Shown: positions 15,331 through 22,770, counted from the stretch's first letter. The stretch is DNA of 64,000 nucleotides from WLMZ01 sp037140375 (GCA_037140375.1 JBAXER010000005.1:6644-70643), one strand, 5' to 3'. The notes: generated by a model from the sequence alone, not told the origin. Program-made: numbers and translations.

Positions 15331-15891
15331 TCAGGCCTCTACTTCGGCGAGATTGCCGGTTTCTACCTCATAGACGAAGCCGCGGATGTGGTCCTTGTGG
15401 GGCACGAACGGGCTGCTCTGCAAACGGCGTATCGATTGCCGCACGTCTTGATACGGGTCTTTGAATGCTTCGAGCGACCATGACGGACGCATACCGGTTT
15501 CGGCTTCGAGCGCGTCCATCAGTTCGTCGGACACCACTCGCTGCAGACCGCAATCGGTGTGGTGCAACAAGATGATCTCGCGGGTGCCGAGCAGGCGCTG
15601 TGAGAGCAGCAGCGACCGGATGACATCGTCGGTCACCACGCCGCCAGCGTTGCGGATGATGTGCGCATCTCCGTGGGCGAGGCCGAGCATCTGAAAGATG
15701 TCCATGCGGCTGTCCATGCACGCTACGACGGCAAGTTGTCGGCGAGGCCGCAGGGCGAGATCGTGGTCGGCAAATGTCTCGATGTAGTGACGGTTGTTGG
15801 CGAGCAATTCGTCGGTGCTCGGGCTGAACTCGTTATTGAGGCCGTCAGACATTGCAGAGACGGTAGCGGCCGAGGCGAAATCGGGCGACAT
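15331..15891 (-). CDS. beta-class carbonic anhydrase, short mycobacterial type
   Basis: The enzyme interconverts CO2 and bicarbonate. Zinc-site motifs are visible as VVACMDSRMD (Cys plus the Asp/Arg dyad) and LLHHTDCGL (His and Cys). IRNAGGVVTDDVIRSLLLSQ and LLGTREIILLHHTDC are near-identical in style to the short beta-carbonic anhydrase of mycobacteria (Rv1284 type), from memory of that family. The length of 186 residues includes an N-terminal extension. An internal ATG at 15852 (MSDGLNNEF) would give 173 residues and is a credible alternative, since neither start has a clear ribosome binding site. The stop codon directly abuts that of the dehalogenase gene on the other strand. Confidence 0.9.
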   Translation of the reverse strand: MSPDFASAATVSAMSDGLNNEFSPSTDELLANNRHYIETFADHDLALRPRRQLAVVACMDSRMDIFQMLGLAHGDAHIIRNAGGVVTDDVIRSLLLSQRLLGTREIILLHHTDCGLQRVVSDELMDALEAETGMRPSWSLEAFKDPYQDVRQSIRRLQSSPFVPHKDHIRGFVYEVETGNLAEVEA

Positions 15892-15912
15892 CTAGCGGCA
15901 TCAATCAGCCGA

Positions 15913-17058
15913 TTATGAGTTTTTAACGCCGTCGGCAAGGAGCTCTGCCAACAATCCCTGCACGAGTTGATCGATCTCGTCGCGTATCGGTCGAACTGCA
16001 TCGACGCCTTGCCCAGCTGGATCGGCCAGCGCCCAATCGAGATAGCGCTTGCCCGGATAGTACGGGCACTTGTCGCCGCAGCCCATGGTGATCACTACGT
16101 CTGAGGCTTGCACAGCGGCATCTTCGAGGCGCTTGGGGGTTGCCCCCGAAGCGACGAGATCGATGCCGAGCTCGGCCATTGCGGCCACGACCGCTGGGTT
16201 AATCGAGTCGGCCGGTGCGGTTCCGGCAGAACGAACCTTCACCCGGTTGCCGCCGTGGTGGGCGAGCAGCGCTGCAGCCATCTGCGAGCGGCCAGCGTTA
16301 TGGATGCACACGAACAACACCTCGGGCACCTTTGTGTCGAGCGCTGTTGCGTCACTTGGGTCGGCCGCCTTTGGCACGAAGATGAAACGAATCAGCCCGA
16401 AGGCCAAGAGTGCGCCGATGAGTTGCATGAGGATGAACATCGGCGCCGACGATGGCTTGATGCCCGCAAAGGTGTCGGACAACATGCGTGCCACGGTCAC
16501 GGCTGGGTTGGCGAAACTGGTCGACGAAGTGAACCAATAGGCGCCACCGATCCACGCGCCAACGGCAAACGGAATGGCCTCACTGCGACCGCCGCGGATG
16601 CATCCGTGAATCACCAACAACAAACCAATGGTGGCCACAACCTCGCTGAGCCACAGTGCTCCTGACGATCGGGCATGTGTAGAGAAATGAATTGCGGGCA
16701 GCTCGAACATCAGGCTGGCAATCACGCTCCCGATGCACCCTCCGATGGTCTGAGCCATCGTGTAGAGCGCTGCATCGCGGGTGCTGATCGAGCCGAACAA
16801 CCGATCAACCAATGTGACTACCGGATTGAAGTGGGCGCCCGACACTGCTCCAAACATCAGGATCAACCCAATGAGCGCGCCCGCAGTTGCGGCGGCATTC
16901 TCGAACAACTGCAAGCCGACGTCGTTGGGCGAGAGGCGCGTGGCCATGATGCCCGACCCCACCACAGCGATGATGAGCAGCGCCGTGCCGAGGGCCTCGG
17001 CGGTAAGACGGCGTGTGATCGAGATCGCCGGAGCAGGGGATTGGACTGGTTGTTTCAT
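15913..17058 (-). CDS. aquaporin/MIP channel fused to thioredoxin-coupled arsenate reductase (Aqp-ArsC)
   Basis: The 381-residue fusion has an aquaglyceroporin-type channel at residues 15-228 (six helices; pore motifs GAHFNPV at 75-80 and SFANPAV at 181-187, so the first NPA is NPV) and an LMW-phosphatase-fold arsenate reductase at 244-375. The reductase keeps the whole redox relay: Cys251-X5-Arg257 in VCIHNAGRSQ, then Cys327 and Cys331 in MGCGDKCPYYPG, and the general-acid Asp of ADPAG. Arsenate would be reduced to arsenite and leave through the attached channel, down its gradient. Such channel-enzyme fusions are known in actinobacteria. The ATG at 17058 overlaps the upstream gene's stop by 4 nt, showing translational coupling with the ArsR-ArsC gene. 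Confidence 0.9.
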   Translation of the reverse strand: MKQPVQSPAPAISITRRLTAEALGTALLIIAVVGSGIMATRLSPNDVGLQLFENAAATAGALIGLILMFGAVSGAHFNPVVTLVDRLFGSISTRDAALYTMAQTIGGCIGSVIASLMFELPAIHFSTHARSSGALWLSEVVATIGLLLVIHGCIRGGRSEAIPFAVGAWIGGAYWFTSSTSFANPAVTVARMLSDTFAGIKPSSAPMFILMQLIGALLAFGLIRFIFVPKAADPSDATALDTKVPEVLFVCIHNAGRSQMAAALLAHHGGNRVKVRSAGTAPADSINPAVVAAMAELGIDLVASGATPKRLEDAAVQASDVVITMGCGDKCPYYPGKRYLDWALADPAGQGVDAVRPIRDEIDQLVQGLLAELLADGVKNS

Positions 17059-17741
17059 CGTGGGTCTTTCGAGGAGTTGAGGAGCAGGCTGATTCGCTCG
17101 CGTAGCTCTGCAGCCGTGGCGTCGAAGGCTCGTTTGGTGCCGATGGCCACTGGGTCGCTGATTGACCAATGCAGCCAATCGGGGTGTGCAGTGATCTCTT
17201 CGTGCGCTTGATCGCACACGGTGATCACCAGCGAGGGCAGTGTGCCGAGGTCGTGCAATGAGCGAGGCGTGGTTGTTGAGATGTCGAGGCCGCAGCGCTG
17301 AGCGGCGGCTACTGCCCCAGGATGCACACGCTCTGCTGGGTGCGTGCCCGCGGACTCAGCAGGTGCGTTGGCCATTGATCGCCAAAGTGCTGCGGCTAGC
17401 TGGCTGCGCGCCGAGTTTCGGGTGCACACGAACAATGCCTTGCTGCGCGTGATGGTGCGCTTGGGTCCGAGATCAACCAGCGTTCCATGGGTGAGCCGCA
17501 CATACTTGCGGCGCGCGTCGCCGCTTGAGGCTGAGCGAGTGATCATCCCCACATCTTCAAGCACAGCAAGGTGATGGGCCAAGAGGTTCGACTCGATACC
17601 GAGCAGCGTGCGCAGTTCGGTGGGCGTGCGATCAGACAACGAGAGCTCGTCGACGATCGCCAATCGACCGGCATCGCCGAGCGCAGCGTGTCTACTTGCT
17701 CGAAGGTCTACGGAGGCCACATCGGCAGCATAATCACTCAA
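17055..17741 (-). CDS. ArsR-type HTH regulator fused to an ArsC/LMW-phosphatase-like domain
   Basis: This protein of about 228 residues has a winged-helix ArsR domain (residues 15-90, helix-turn-helix around TELRTLLGIESNLLAHHLAVL) joined to an LMW-phosphatase/ArsC-like domain (101-225). The latter has a P-loop Cys106-X5-Arg112 (FVCTRNSARSQ) and a late SDPV acid motif, but not the paired redox cysteines of a working thioredoxin-coupled reductase. The HTH domain has no cysteine, so the classical As(III)-binding ELCVCDL site is missing. The TTG at 17741 gives the longest frame but lies inside the palindromic operator. A GTG at 17720 (VASVDLRAS) is the better biological start and gives 221 residues. 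First gene of the arsenic operon. Confidence 0.82.
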   Translation of the reverse strand: MSDYAADVASVDLRASRHAALGDAGRLAIVDELSLSDRTPTELRTLLGIESNLLAHHLAVLEDVGMITRSASSGDARRKYVRLTHGTLVDLGPKRTITRSKALFVCTRNSARSQLAAALWRSMANAPAESAGTHPAERVHPGAVAAAQRCGLDISTTTPRSLHDLGTLPSLVITVCDQAHEEITAHPDWLHWSISDPVAIGTKRAFDATAAELRERISLLLNSSKDPR

Positions 17742-17761
17742 TAATTATTGAGTCAATAATT
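17736..17761. promoter_or_regulatory. ArsR-type operator: two overlapping perfect palindromes
   Basis: An 18-bp perfect palindrome (17736-17753, ACTCAATAATTATTGAGT) overlaps a 19-bp one (17743-17761, arms AATTATTGA and TCAATAATT around a single G). Together they contain three copies of the half-site TCAATAA in alternating orientation (17738-17744, 17745-17751 inverted, 17753-17759). The site is AT-rich in a GC-rich region and lies at the start of the ArsR-ArsC gene, as expected for autorepression by an ArsR/SmtB-family dimer. Confidence 0.75.
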
Positions 17762-17887
17762 CCGCGGCGGTCGGTCGCTTCGTCGCATTGCGCCGAAGCC
17801 GGTACTCTACAAATCTGCGATTTCGGTGGGTCGGCCAGACGGGCTCGTCCACAGTGGGTTGGCCACATCAGTCAGAGGAGCATTGTC

Positions 17888-18760
17888 ATGAGCGAACGTT
17901 TCGAGAACGGTTTTGCAGGTCGGGTGGCGGTTGTTACCGGCGCAGGCACGGGCATGGGTCGCGAGCTTGTTCGTCAACTCACCGCCGATGGGTGCGACGT
18001 TGCGGTGTGCGATGTCATCGGTGAGAACCTTCGCCAAACGGCAGCAATGTGTGCCGAAGATGGCAACACCGGCCAGGTCCTCGAAGTGATCGCCGATGTC
18101 TCGAGCGAAGAACAGATTCTCGCGTTTCGCGATGCTGTCGCCGAGTGGCGTCCTCACGTGAACCTGTTGTTCAACAACGCCGGCATTGCGGGTGGTGGCA
18201 GCATTGTCAACGGCGATCGCGCCCAGTGGGACAAGACCTTCGCCGTGTGCTGGAACGGTGTGTACCTCAACACCCGCGCCTTCATGCCGTTGCTCATGCA
18301 GGCTCCAGTCGGCCATGTCATCAACACCAGTTCGGTCAACGGATTCTGGGCGTCGGTCGGACCCGACACAGCGCACAGCGCTTACTGCTCAGCCAAGTTC
18401 GCAGTAAAGGGTTTCACCGAAGCGCTCATCACCGACTTCGCCATCAACGCACCGCATCTGCGTGCGTCGGTGGTTATGCCCGGCCACATCGGTACGTCCA
18501 TCGTGATCAACTCGCTCAAGCTCAACAGCTCCACCGCCGACTCGGGTCTCATCGATGTCGAGGGCATGGGCGAACTGTTCCGCGATAACGCACCAATGAC
18601 TGCAGCGGAGGCAGCCACCATCATGTTGAATGCGGTCAAGAACGAGCAGTGGCGAGTGCTCGTGGGCGCCGATGCCGAACTGCTCGATGCTGCCGTTCGT
18701 GCTCGTCCAAACGAGGCATACCAGCCCAACTTCTTTCAGTTGTTCGAACCACAAGACTGA
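17888..18760 (+). CDS. classical short-chain dehydrogenase/reductase (SDR)
   Basis: The 290-residue NAD(P)-dependent oxidoreductase has the Rossmann motif TGAGTGMG (TGxxxGxG), NNAG in LLFNNAGIAGG, the catalytic Ser of NTSSVNGF and the YCSAK active-site Tyr/Lys. The ATG at 17888 has GAGGAG at 17875-17880 with a 7-nt spacer. A longer C-terminal part (after about residue 220) with a TAAEAATIMLNAVKNEQWRVL stretch is seen in actinobacterial SDRs acting on hydroxylated lipids, steroids or alcohols, but the substrate cannot be assigned. It is divergent from the arsenic operon and is the last protein gene before two tRNA genes. Confidence 0.9.
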   Translation: MSERFENGFAGRVAVVTGAGTGMGRELVRQLTADGCDVAVCDVIGENLRQTAAMCAEDGNTGQVLEVIADVSSEEQILAFRDAVAEWRPHVNLLFNNAGIAGGGSIVNGDRAQWDKTFAVCWNGVYLNTRAFMPLLMQAPVGHVINTSSVNGFWASVGPDTAHSAYCSAKFAVKGFTEALITDFAINAPHLRASVVMPGHIGTSIVINSLKLNSSTADSGLIDVEGMGELFRDNAPMTAAEAATIMLNAVKNEQWRVLVGADAELLDAAVRARPNEAYQPNFFQLFEPQD

Positions 18761-18840
18761 ACTCGTAGCAATCCGCGGCGTTCGTCGCTCAAGCGGAGGC
18801 GGGGGATCGCGCCGCGGCTGATAACCTCACCCCCGTTCAC

Positions 18841-18915
18841 GCGGGTGTAGTTCAGCGGTTAGAACCTCAGCCTTCCAAGCTGATGACGCCGGTTCGATTC
18901 CGGTCACCCGCTCCA
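18841..18915 (+). tRNA. tRNA-Gly (anticodon TCC)
   Basis: The cloverleaf is intact. The acceptor GCGGGTG (18841-18847) pairs with CACCCGC (18905-18911). The anticodon loop in CCTTCCAAGC carries TCC, the T arm contains GGTTCGATTCC, and CCA is encoded at 18913-18915. Confidence 0.95.
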
Positions 18916-18941
18916 GAAGCTTCGTTGATTTGCGCTCGTTG

Positions 18942-18984
18942 TTGGCCCTGAATTGGCCTTGATTTGGCCTTGAATTGGCCTTGA
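18942..18984. repeat. short tandem repeat with 11-nt period between two tRNA genes
   Basis: TTGGCC recurs at 18942, 18953, 18964 and 18975, always 11 nt apart. The spacers are nearly identical (CTGAA, TTGAT, TTGAA, TTGAC). It is the only repeat between tRNA-Gly and tRNA-Pro. The 11-nt period is close to one helical turn. Function unknown. Confidence 0.7.
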
Positions 18985-19028
18985 CCAGCAGCGACGCGCT
19001 CGGCGGCCCGTGGCCAGCCGTCAAACAA

Positions 19029-19105
19029 TGGTCGGAATGAGAGGATTCGAACCTCCGACCCCCTGCTCCCAAAGCAGGTGCGCTACCAAGCTGCGCCACA
19101 TTCCG
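19029..19105 (-). tRNA. tRNA-Pro (anticodon TGG)
   Basis: On the reverse strand the acceptor CGGAATG pairs with CATTCCG. The anticodon stem-loop CCTGC-TTTGGGA-GCAGG carries TGG, the T arm is GGAGG-TTCGAAT-CCTC, and CCA is encoded (19029-19031) after discriminator A. Length with CCA is 77 nt. Confidence 0.95.
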
Positions 19106-19231
19106 TTTCGCCGCATCATATCGGCCGATCGCATCTCCAACGGTGCTTGCGCAGGCAAATAGTGCAACGAGCCGTTTGGAGGTCGTGTGCCACCGACCGC
19201 GCTGGGTCGGTCGGCGGCACACGAGGACTTG

Positions 19232-20581
19232 CTACTTGACGATGACGGCCGTGACCATTCCGAACATGCCCTGAGGGCCTTCGGCGTGGGTGAGGATGTG
19301 GCAGTGCCATGCCCAGACGCCTGGGTCCGTGAAGTGGTACACCACCGTGTAGCGCTCGCCCGGAGCAACGAGGATGGTGTCCTCGGCCATTGGCTCCTTG
19401 AGCGGCACGCCGTCTTTCGCGATGATCCAGCCGACCGGCTGATGCATGTGCATCGGGTGAGCGGTGAGGCCCTCGTTGAAGTAGTTCACGAGCATCGTCT
19501 CGCCCACGTTGGCTGAATATGGCTCGGTAGCCGGGAAGCTCTTGCCGTTCAGCGTGAGTCCGATGGTGCCAGCGTCGTTGAGCATCATGTTCACGGTCTG
19601 GTCAATCTTGGTGATTCCCTTGTCGGCCAGCGAAGCGGGCAACGGCATGTCGCCGATGATGAAGGCTCCGGCCAAACCGTTAGGAATCTGGGTCTGCGCA
19701 TCATGGTGCGAGTGGTACATGCCCACCGCAGGCTCAAGCGCCGTGAACTCATAGATAAACGACTTGCCTGGCTCCACTGGGTCCTGTGTGAACGGATCGA
19801 CGCCGTCCATCGCGTTGGGCACCCGAATGCCGTGGAAGTGAATATCGGTTGACTCTGGAAGTTCGTTCTTGAGAACAATCTTGACCTTGTCGCCAACTTC
19901 TACCCGGATCGACGGGCCAGGCACCATGCCGTTATAGGTCCATGCCTTCACGATCTTGCCGGGCTCCACTTCCCAGTCGACGATCGAGGTGGTCAGGTCG
20001 AACTCCTTGGTGCCATCGGCGAGGATCTTTGGCTCGAGAGCAGAGCCGCCGAATGTGCTCTTGGGTTCGTTCACGAACCGCAATGCTCGTTCGGTCATCG
20101 CCTTGTCCATCTCCTGATACGACATCGTCGTTGGGGGAGCCGGGGTCGTGGTCGCTGAGCCGGCGGCTGATACGTGGATCATGCCCTTCATGCCCGATGC
20201 TGCGTGTCCCGGGATGTTGCACTGGAAAGCAATTTCACCCTCGGTGGCGTTCTTGAGGGTGATGGTTTGGGCCTCGCCGGGCTGCAGGTCTCGCGTGGTG
20301 AGGTTGCGTTCGGCGATGCTGAAGTTGTGCGGAATGTTTCCGGAGTTCGTGACATGAATGGTCACGTCTCCGGGCGGCACGTCGAGCATGTTGGGCGTCA
20401 TCGCGAACTCGGTGAGGTTCACATCGACAGCGGTGGTTGTGACTGCAGCGGTTACCGAGCCGTTCGAGCCGGAGTCGCCCGTGCGAGAAATCGCAAAACC
20501 GGCAAAGGCAAGCGCAACCACCCCGAGTCCAAATCCTCCGACAGCCAGCACGGATCTTTCGTCATTGTTCATGGCCGTCAT
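19232..20581 (-). CDS. multicopper oxidase with an extra N-terminal cupredoxin domain
   Basis: The 449-residue exported protein has an N-terminal hydrophobic segment (about 12-31). A single blue-copper domain (50-137) has ligands His85 (NIPHNF), Cys121, His126 and Met131 (FQCNIPGHAASGM). Two further cupredoxin domains carry all four trinuclear-cluster His motifs: H248-F-H250, H290-S-H292, HPMHMH (375-380) and H426-C-H428-ILT-H432. This is the ligand set of a two-domain laccase-like oxidase that reduces O2 to water, not that of a copper nitrite reductase. The extra mononuclear copper domain could feed electrons in. The substrate (phenol, Cu(I), Fe(II), Mn(II) or another) is unknown. A DevR-box-like site lies at 20628-20647, 47 nt before the start; ATG 20572 is an alternative start. 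Confidence 0.88.
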   Translation of the reverse strand: MTAMNNDERSVLAVGGFGLGVVALAFAGFAISRTGDSGSNGSVTAAVTTTAVDVNLTEFAMTPNMLDVPPGDVTIHVTNSGNIPHNFSIAERNLTTRDLQPGEAQTITLKNATEGEIAFQCNIPGHAASGMKGMIHVSAAGSATTTPAPPTTMSYQEMDKAMTERALRFVNEPKSTFGGSALEPKILADGTKEFDLTTSIVDWEVEPGKIVKAWTYNGMVPGPSIRVEVGDKVKIVLKNELPESTDIHFHGIRVPNAMDGVDPFTQDPVEPGKSFIYEFTALEPAVGMYHSHHDAQTQIPNGLAGAFIIGDMPLPASLADKGITKIDQTVNMMLNDAGTIGLTLNGKSFPATEPYSANVGETMLVNYFNEGLTAHPMHMHQPVGWIIAKDGVPLKEPMAEDTILVAPGERYTVVYHFTDPGVWAWHCHILTHAEGPQGMFGMVTAVIVK

Positions 20582-20627
20582 TGTGATTGGGCCACGCGAG
20601 ACCTCATAGGGACGATCGTCTCAACGG

Positions 20628-20647
20628 CTCGGGACTTTGGTCACTGA
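20628..20647. promoter_or_regulatory. DevR/DosR-box-like site upstream of the multicopper oxidase gene
   Basis: The core GGGACTTTGGTCAC at 20631-20644 matches the mycobacterial DosR consensus (TTSGGGACTWWAGTCCCSAA) at 15 of 20 positions by hand count. It lies in the 83-bp gap before the oxidase gene, and a DevR-like regulator is encoded 1.1 kb away. Confidence 0.5.
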
Positions 20648-20664
20648 TCCGCGAACTCGGCTGG

Positions 20665-21672
20665 TTACAGCGGCACCTTCCAGGTGACCAGCGTGCCCCC
20701 GCTGGGCTTGGCCCTGATTTCGAAGCTTCCGCCGAGGCCCTCGGCGCGCGCCGCCAGATTGCCCAAACCGTTGCCGCGACCGAGCGCATTCGGAGCGATG
20801 CCTACGCCGTTGTCGTCGATGGTGGCCGAGAGCTCGCCCTCGACCCGAATCTCGACGAGTACTTCGGTTGCGTGCGCGTGGCGTGCCACGTTGCCAAGTG
20901 CCTCGCGGACCACGGCGAACAGTTCGCTACGTACATCGGCGGGAATCAGCAGTTGCGCAGCGCCATCGATCACGAGGCGAGGTGTGAACCCCAACAGGCG
21001 AGTCGCTTGGCGAATCAGCGCCTGAATCTCTTGGCCAAATGAGCCTTGTCGCTGCGCTGAGCCCAGCGTGAAAACGGTGGTGCGAATCTCACGGATCGCA
21101 TGATCGATTTGGTCGACCGCTGAGGTGACTCGCGATGTCATGGTCGGGTCGACCAACATCTCAAGTGCCTGCATCTCAAGACCCAACGCGTAGAGATGCT
21201 GCAGAGCGGTGTCGTGCAGGTCGCGGGCGATGCGCTCTCGCTCGGTCACCAGTGCCAGTGCTTCGTTGCTGGTTTGCAAGCGTCGCTCGAGCTTGACCCG
21301 CTCGGAGATATCGCGAACGCTGGCAACAATCGAGTGTCCGCGCTCGTTGTTCAGCACGCTGAGGGCGATGGAGACAGCGATTTCGGTGCCGTCGCGGTGC
21401 AGCAAACGAACGTCGCCGGCTGGCCCCATTGGCCGCGAAGCGTCGGCTTTCACAAACCCGGAACGCAACGTGGGGTGCGACGGGCGGGCCGAGGTGGGCA
21501 CCAACACCTCAATGCGTTGACCAATCAAGTCGGCCTTGCTGTAGCCCGACATCGCTGCCATTGCTGCGTTGACGAACAAGATGACGCCGGTGTCGTCGCA
21601 CAGCACAAGTCCGTCTGGTGATGCTTCCATCACCGCTGTGGCGGGGAGCTGGCTCAGATTGGTCGACTCCAT
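20665..21672 (-). CDS. PAS-domain sensor histidine kinase (NarL/DevS type, HisKA_3)
   Basis: This 335-residue kinase has one PAS domain (residues about 10-125, ending ASVRDISERVKLERRL), a HisKA_3 dimerisation domain with phosphoacceptor His153 in ERERIARDLHDTALQHL, and a HATPase_c domain (REALGNVARHAHA, DDNGVGI, GNGLGNLAARAEGLGG). No membrane helix is present, so it senses in the cytoplasm through PAS. Unlike mycobacterial DevS/DosT it has no tandem GAF heme domains, so the signal may differ; whether the PAS binds heme or flavin is not visible. ATG 21672 (MESTNLSQL) is preferred over a GTG 18 nt upstream. It is divergent from the DevR-like regulator gene, its likely partner. Confidence 0.88.
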   Translation of the reverse strand: MESTNLSQLPATAVMEASPDGLVLCDDTGVILFVNAAMAAMSGYSKADLIGQRIEVLVPTSARPSHPTLRSGFVKADASRPMGPAGDVRLLHRDGTEIAVSIALSVLNNERGHSIVASVRDISERVKLERRLQTSNEALALVTERERIARDLHDTALQHLYALGLEMQALEMLVDPTMTSRVTSAVDQIDHAIREIRTTVFTLGSAQRQGSFGQEIQALIRQATRLLGFTPRLVIDGAAQLLIPADVRSELFAVVREALGNVARHAHATEVLVEIRVEGELSATIDDNGVGIAPNALGRGNGLGNLAARAEGLGGSFEIRAKPSGGTLVTWKVPL

Positions 21673-21705
21673 GGGCGAACCATACCCCACATTTGGTCAC
21701 CGAAA

Positions 21706-21725
21706 AAGATGACTTAAGTCCCTAT
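21706..21725. promoter_or_regulatory. DevR/DosR-box-like palindrome between kinase and regulator genes
   Basis: GACTTAAGTC at 21711-21720 is a perfect 10-bp palindrome followed by CC. Aligned on the DosR consensus it matches 14 of 20 positions by hand count. It sits 33 nt before the regulator ATG. A second partial copy of the motif, TTTGGTCAC at 21692-21700, is identical to the right part of the site at 20631-20644. Confidence 0.5.
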
Positions 21726-21757
21726 ATGCGGCCCCTCTCCCGTGGTCAAATAGCTGA

Positions 21758-22417
21758 ATGTCTGCAAAGGTGCGCGTCTTTCTTCTCGATGATCATGAGG
21801 TCGTTCGTCAGGGCGTCCGGTCCCTGCTCGAGGCCTCCGGTCAAATCGAAGTGGTCGGCGAAGCCTCAAGCGCCGCCGAGACCTTGGCTCGAGTGCGCGC
21901 ATCGCAACCCGATGTTGCCGTACTCGATGTGCGCATTCCCGACGGCAACGGGGTCGAGGTGTGCCGCGAGATCCGCAGCGAGTTCCCACATATCCATTGC
22001 CTGATGCTTACGTCGTACAGCGACGACGATGCGTTGTTCGAAGCCATCATGGCTGGTGCCTCTGGTTACGTGCTCAAGCAGATCCGTGGCTCAGAGTTGG
22101 TGTCTGCCGTGATGCGTGTGTCGCTTGGCGAGTCACTGCTCGACCCAGCGGTCACGGGCAAAGTGTTGGCTCGGCTTCGTTCGCCCGAACCCGAAGACGA
22201 TCGCCTGGTCCATTTGAGCCCGCAAGAACGGCGCCTGCTCGAACTCATTGGTGAAGGCCTGACCAACCGCCAGATCGGTGCCGAGATGTTCCTCGCCGAA
22301 AAGACGGTGAAGAACTACGTGTCTACGTTGCTCGGCAAGATGGGCATGCACCGTCGCACTGAAGCGGCCGTGTATGCCGCTCGGCTCGACATGAGCCAAG
22401 CTCGCAAGAACGACTAA
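21758..22417 (+). CDS. NarL/LuxR-family response regulator, DevR/DosR-like
   Basis: The 219-residue regulator has a receiver domain (residues 4-120) with phosphoacceptor Asp57 in AVLDVRIPDGNG, the conserved Thr of LMLTSYSDDDAL and the Lys of GYVLK. A LuxR-type helix-turn-helix (about 150-210) follows, in which LIGEGLTNRQIGAEMF leads directly into LAEKTVKNYVSTLLGKMG. Those stretches closely resemble mycobacterial DevR/DosR, including the recognition helix, which fits the DosR-box-like palindromes found on both sides of the kinase gene. It is probably phosphorylated by the divergent PAS kinase and binds its own promoter region and that of the multicopper oxidase. The hypoxia or redox role is inferred from the family. 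Confidence 0.9.
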   Translation: MSAKVRVFLLDDHEVVRQGVRSLLEASGQIEVVGEASSAAETLARVRASQPDVAVLDVRIPDGNGVEVCREIRSEFPHIHCLMLTSYSDDDALFEAIMAGASGYVLKQIRGSELVSAVMRVSLGESLLDPAVTGKVLARLRSPEPEDDRLVHLSPQERRLLELIGEGLTNRQIGAEMFLAEKTVKNYVSTLLGKMGMHRRTEAAVYAARLDMSQARKND

Positions 22418-22438
22418 CGCTCCCGCACAAGTGGTTGT

Positions 22439-22714
22439 TTAGCGCCTTGCTGCCGCTTTCGCGAGGCGCTTGGCGGTCTTGCCTGCTGGCGCAATAGAGC
22501 GGTGATCAAGGTCGCCGTGTTCGGCGCCGTTGGCGAACAACACCCGGTAGCGCTGCCAGTTGAACCCGTTTGCCAGAATCACGCGACCAGCGGTGCCCAC
22601 GGGGACGCCGTCGAGTTCGATGGTTGAGGTCACACGGTCGCCCATGCTCAACTCGAGCTGGTCTGCGTGTGGTTTGGCGAGGGCGTGGGGTTTCCAGAAC
22701 GTCACAGGTTCCAT
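22439..22714 (-). CDS. small basic hypothetical protein
   Basis: A 91-residue protein starting MEPVTFWKPHAL. A central beta-rich part (MGDRVTSTIELDGVPVGTAG, then RVILANGFNWQRYRVLFANG) looks like a small SH3/KOW-type barrel, and the C-terminus is Lys/Ala-rich (KTAKRLAKAAARR). The ATG at 22714 is chosen over a longer frame reaching 22768 because that frame would run into the divergent trigger-factor start at 22771. The type is common in Acidimicrobiia as a conserved protein of unknown role. The basic tail suggests nucleic-acid contact, but that is speculation. Confidence 0.65.
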   Translation of the reverse strand: MEPVTFWKPHALAKPHADQLELSMGDRVTSTIELDGVPVGTAGRVILANGFNWQRYRVLFANGAEHGDLDHRSIAPAGKTAKRLAKAAARR

Positions 22715-22770
22715 TCTGCCCGATGAGAGGGAGTCGTTGCATCTTTCTGCGCCGATACACTCGGCCACCT

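Noticed and set aside
15324..15337. GGCCT-AATC-AGGCC as a terminator between dehalogenase and carbonic anhydrase genes
   Set aside because: Only a 5-bp stem that lies over both stop codons, with no U-tract; too weak to list.
19232..20581. Copper nitrite reductase (NirK) as the identity of the multicopper protein
   Set aside because: It has all four trinuclear-cluster His motifs including HCHxxxH and HPMHMH, which fits O2-reducing multicopper oxidases.
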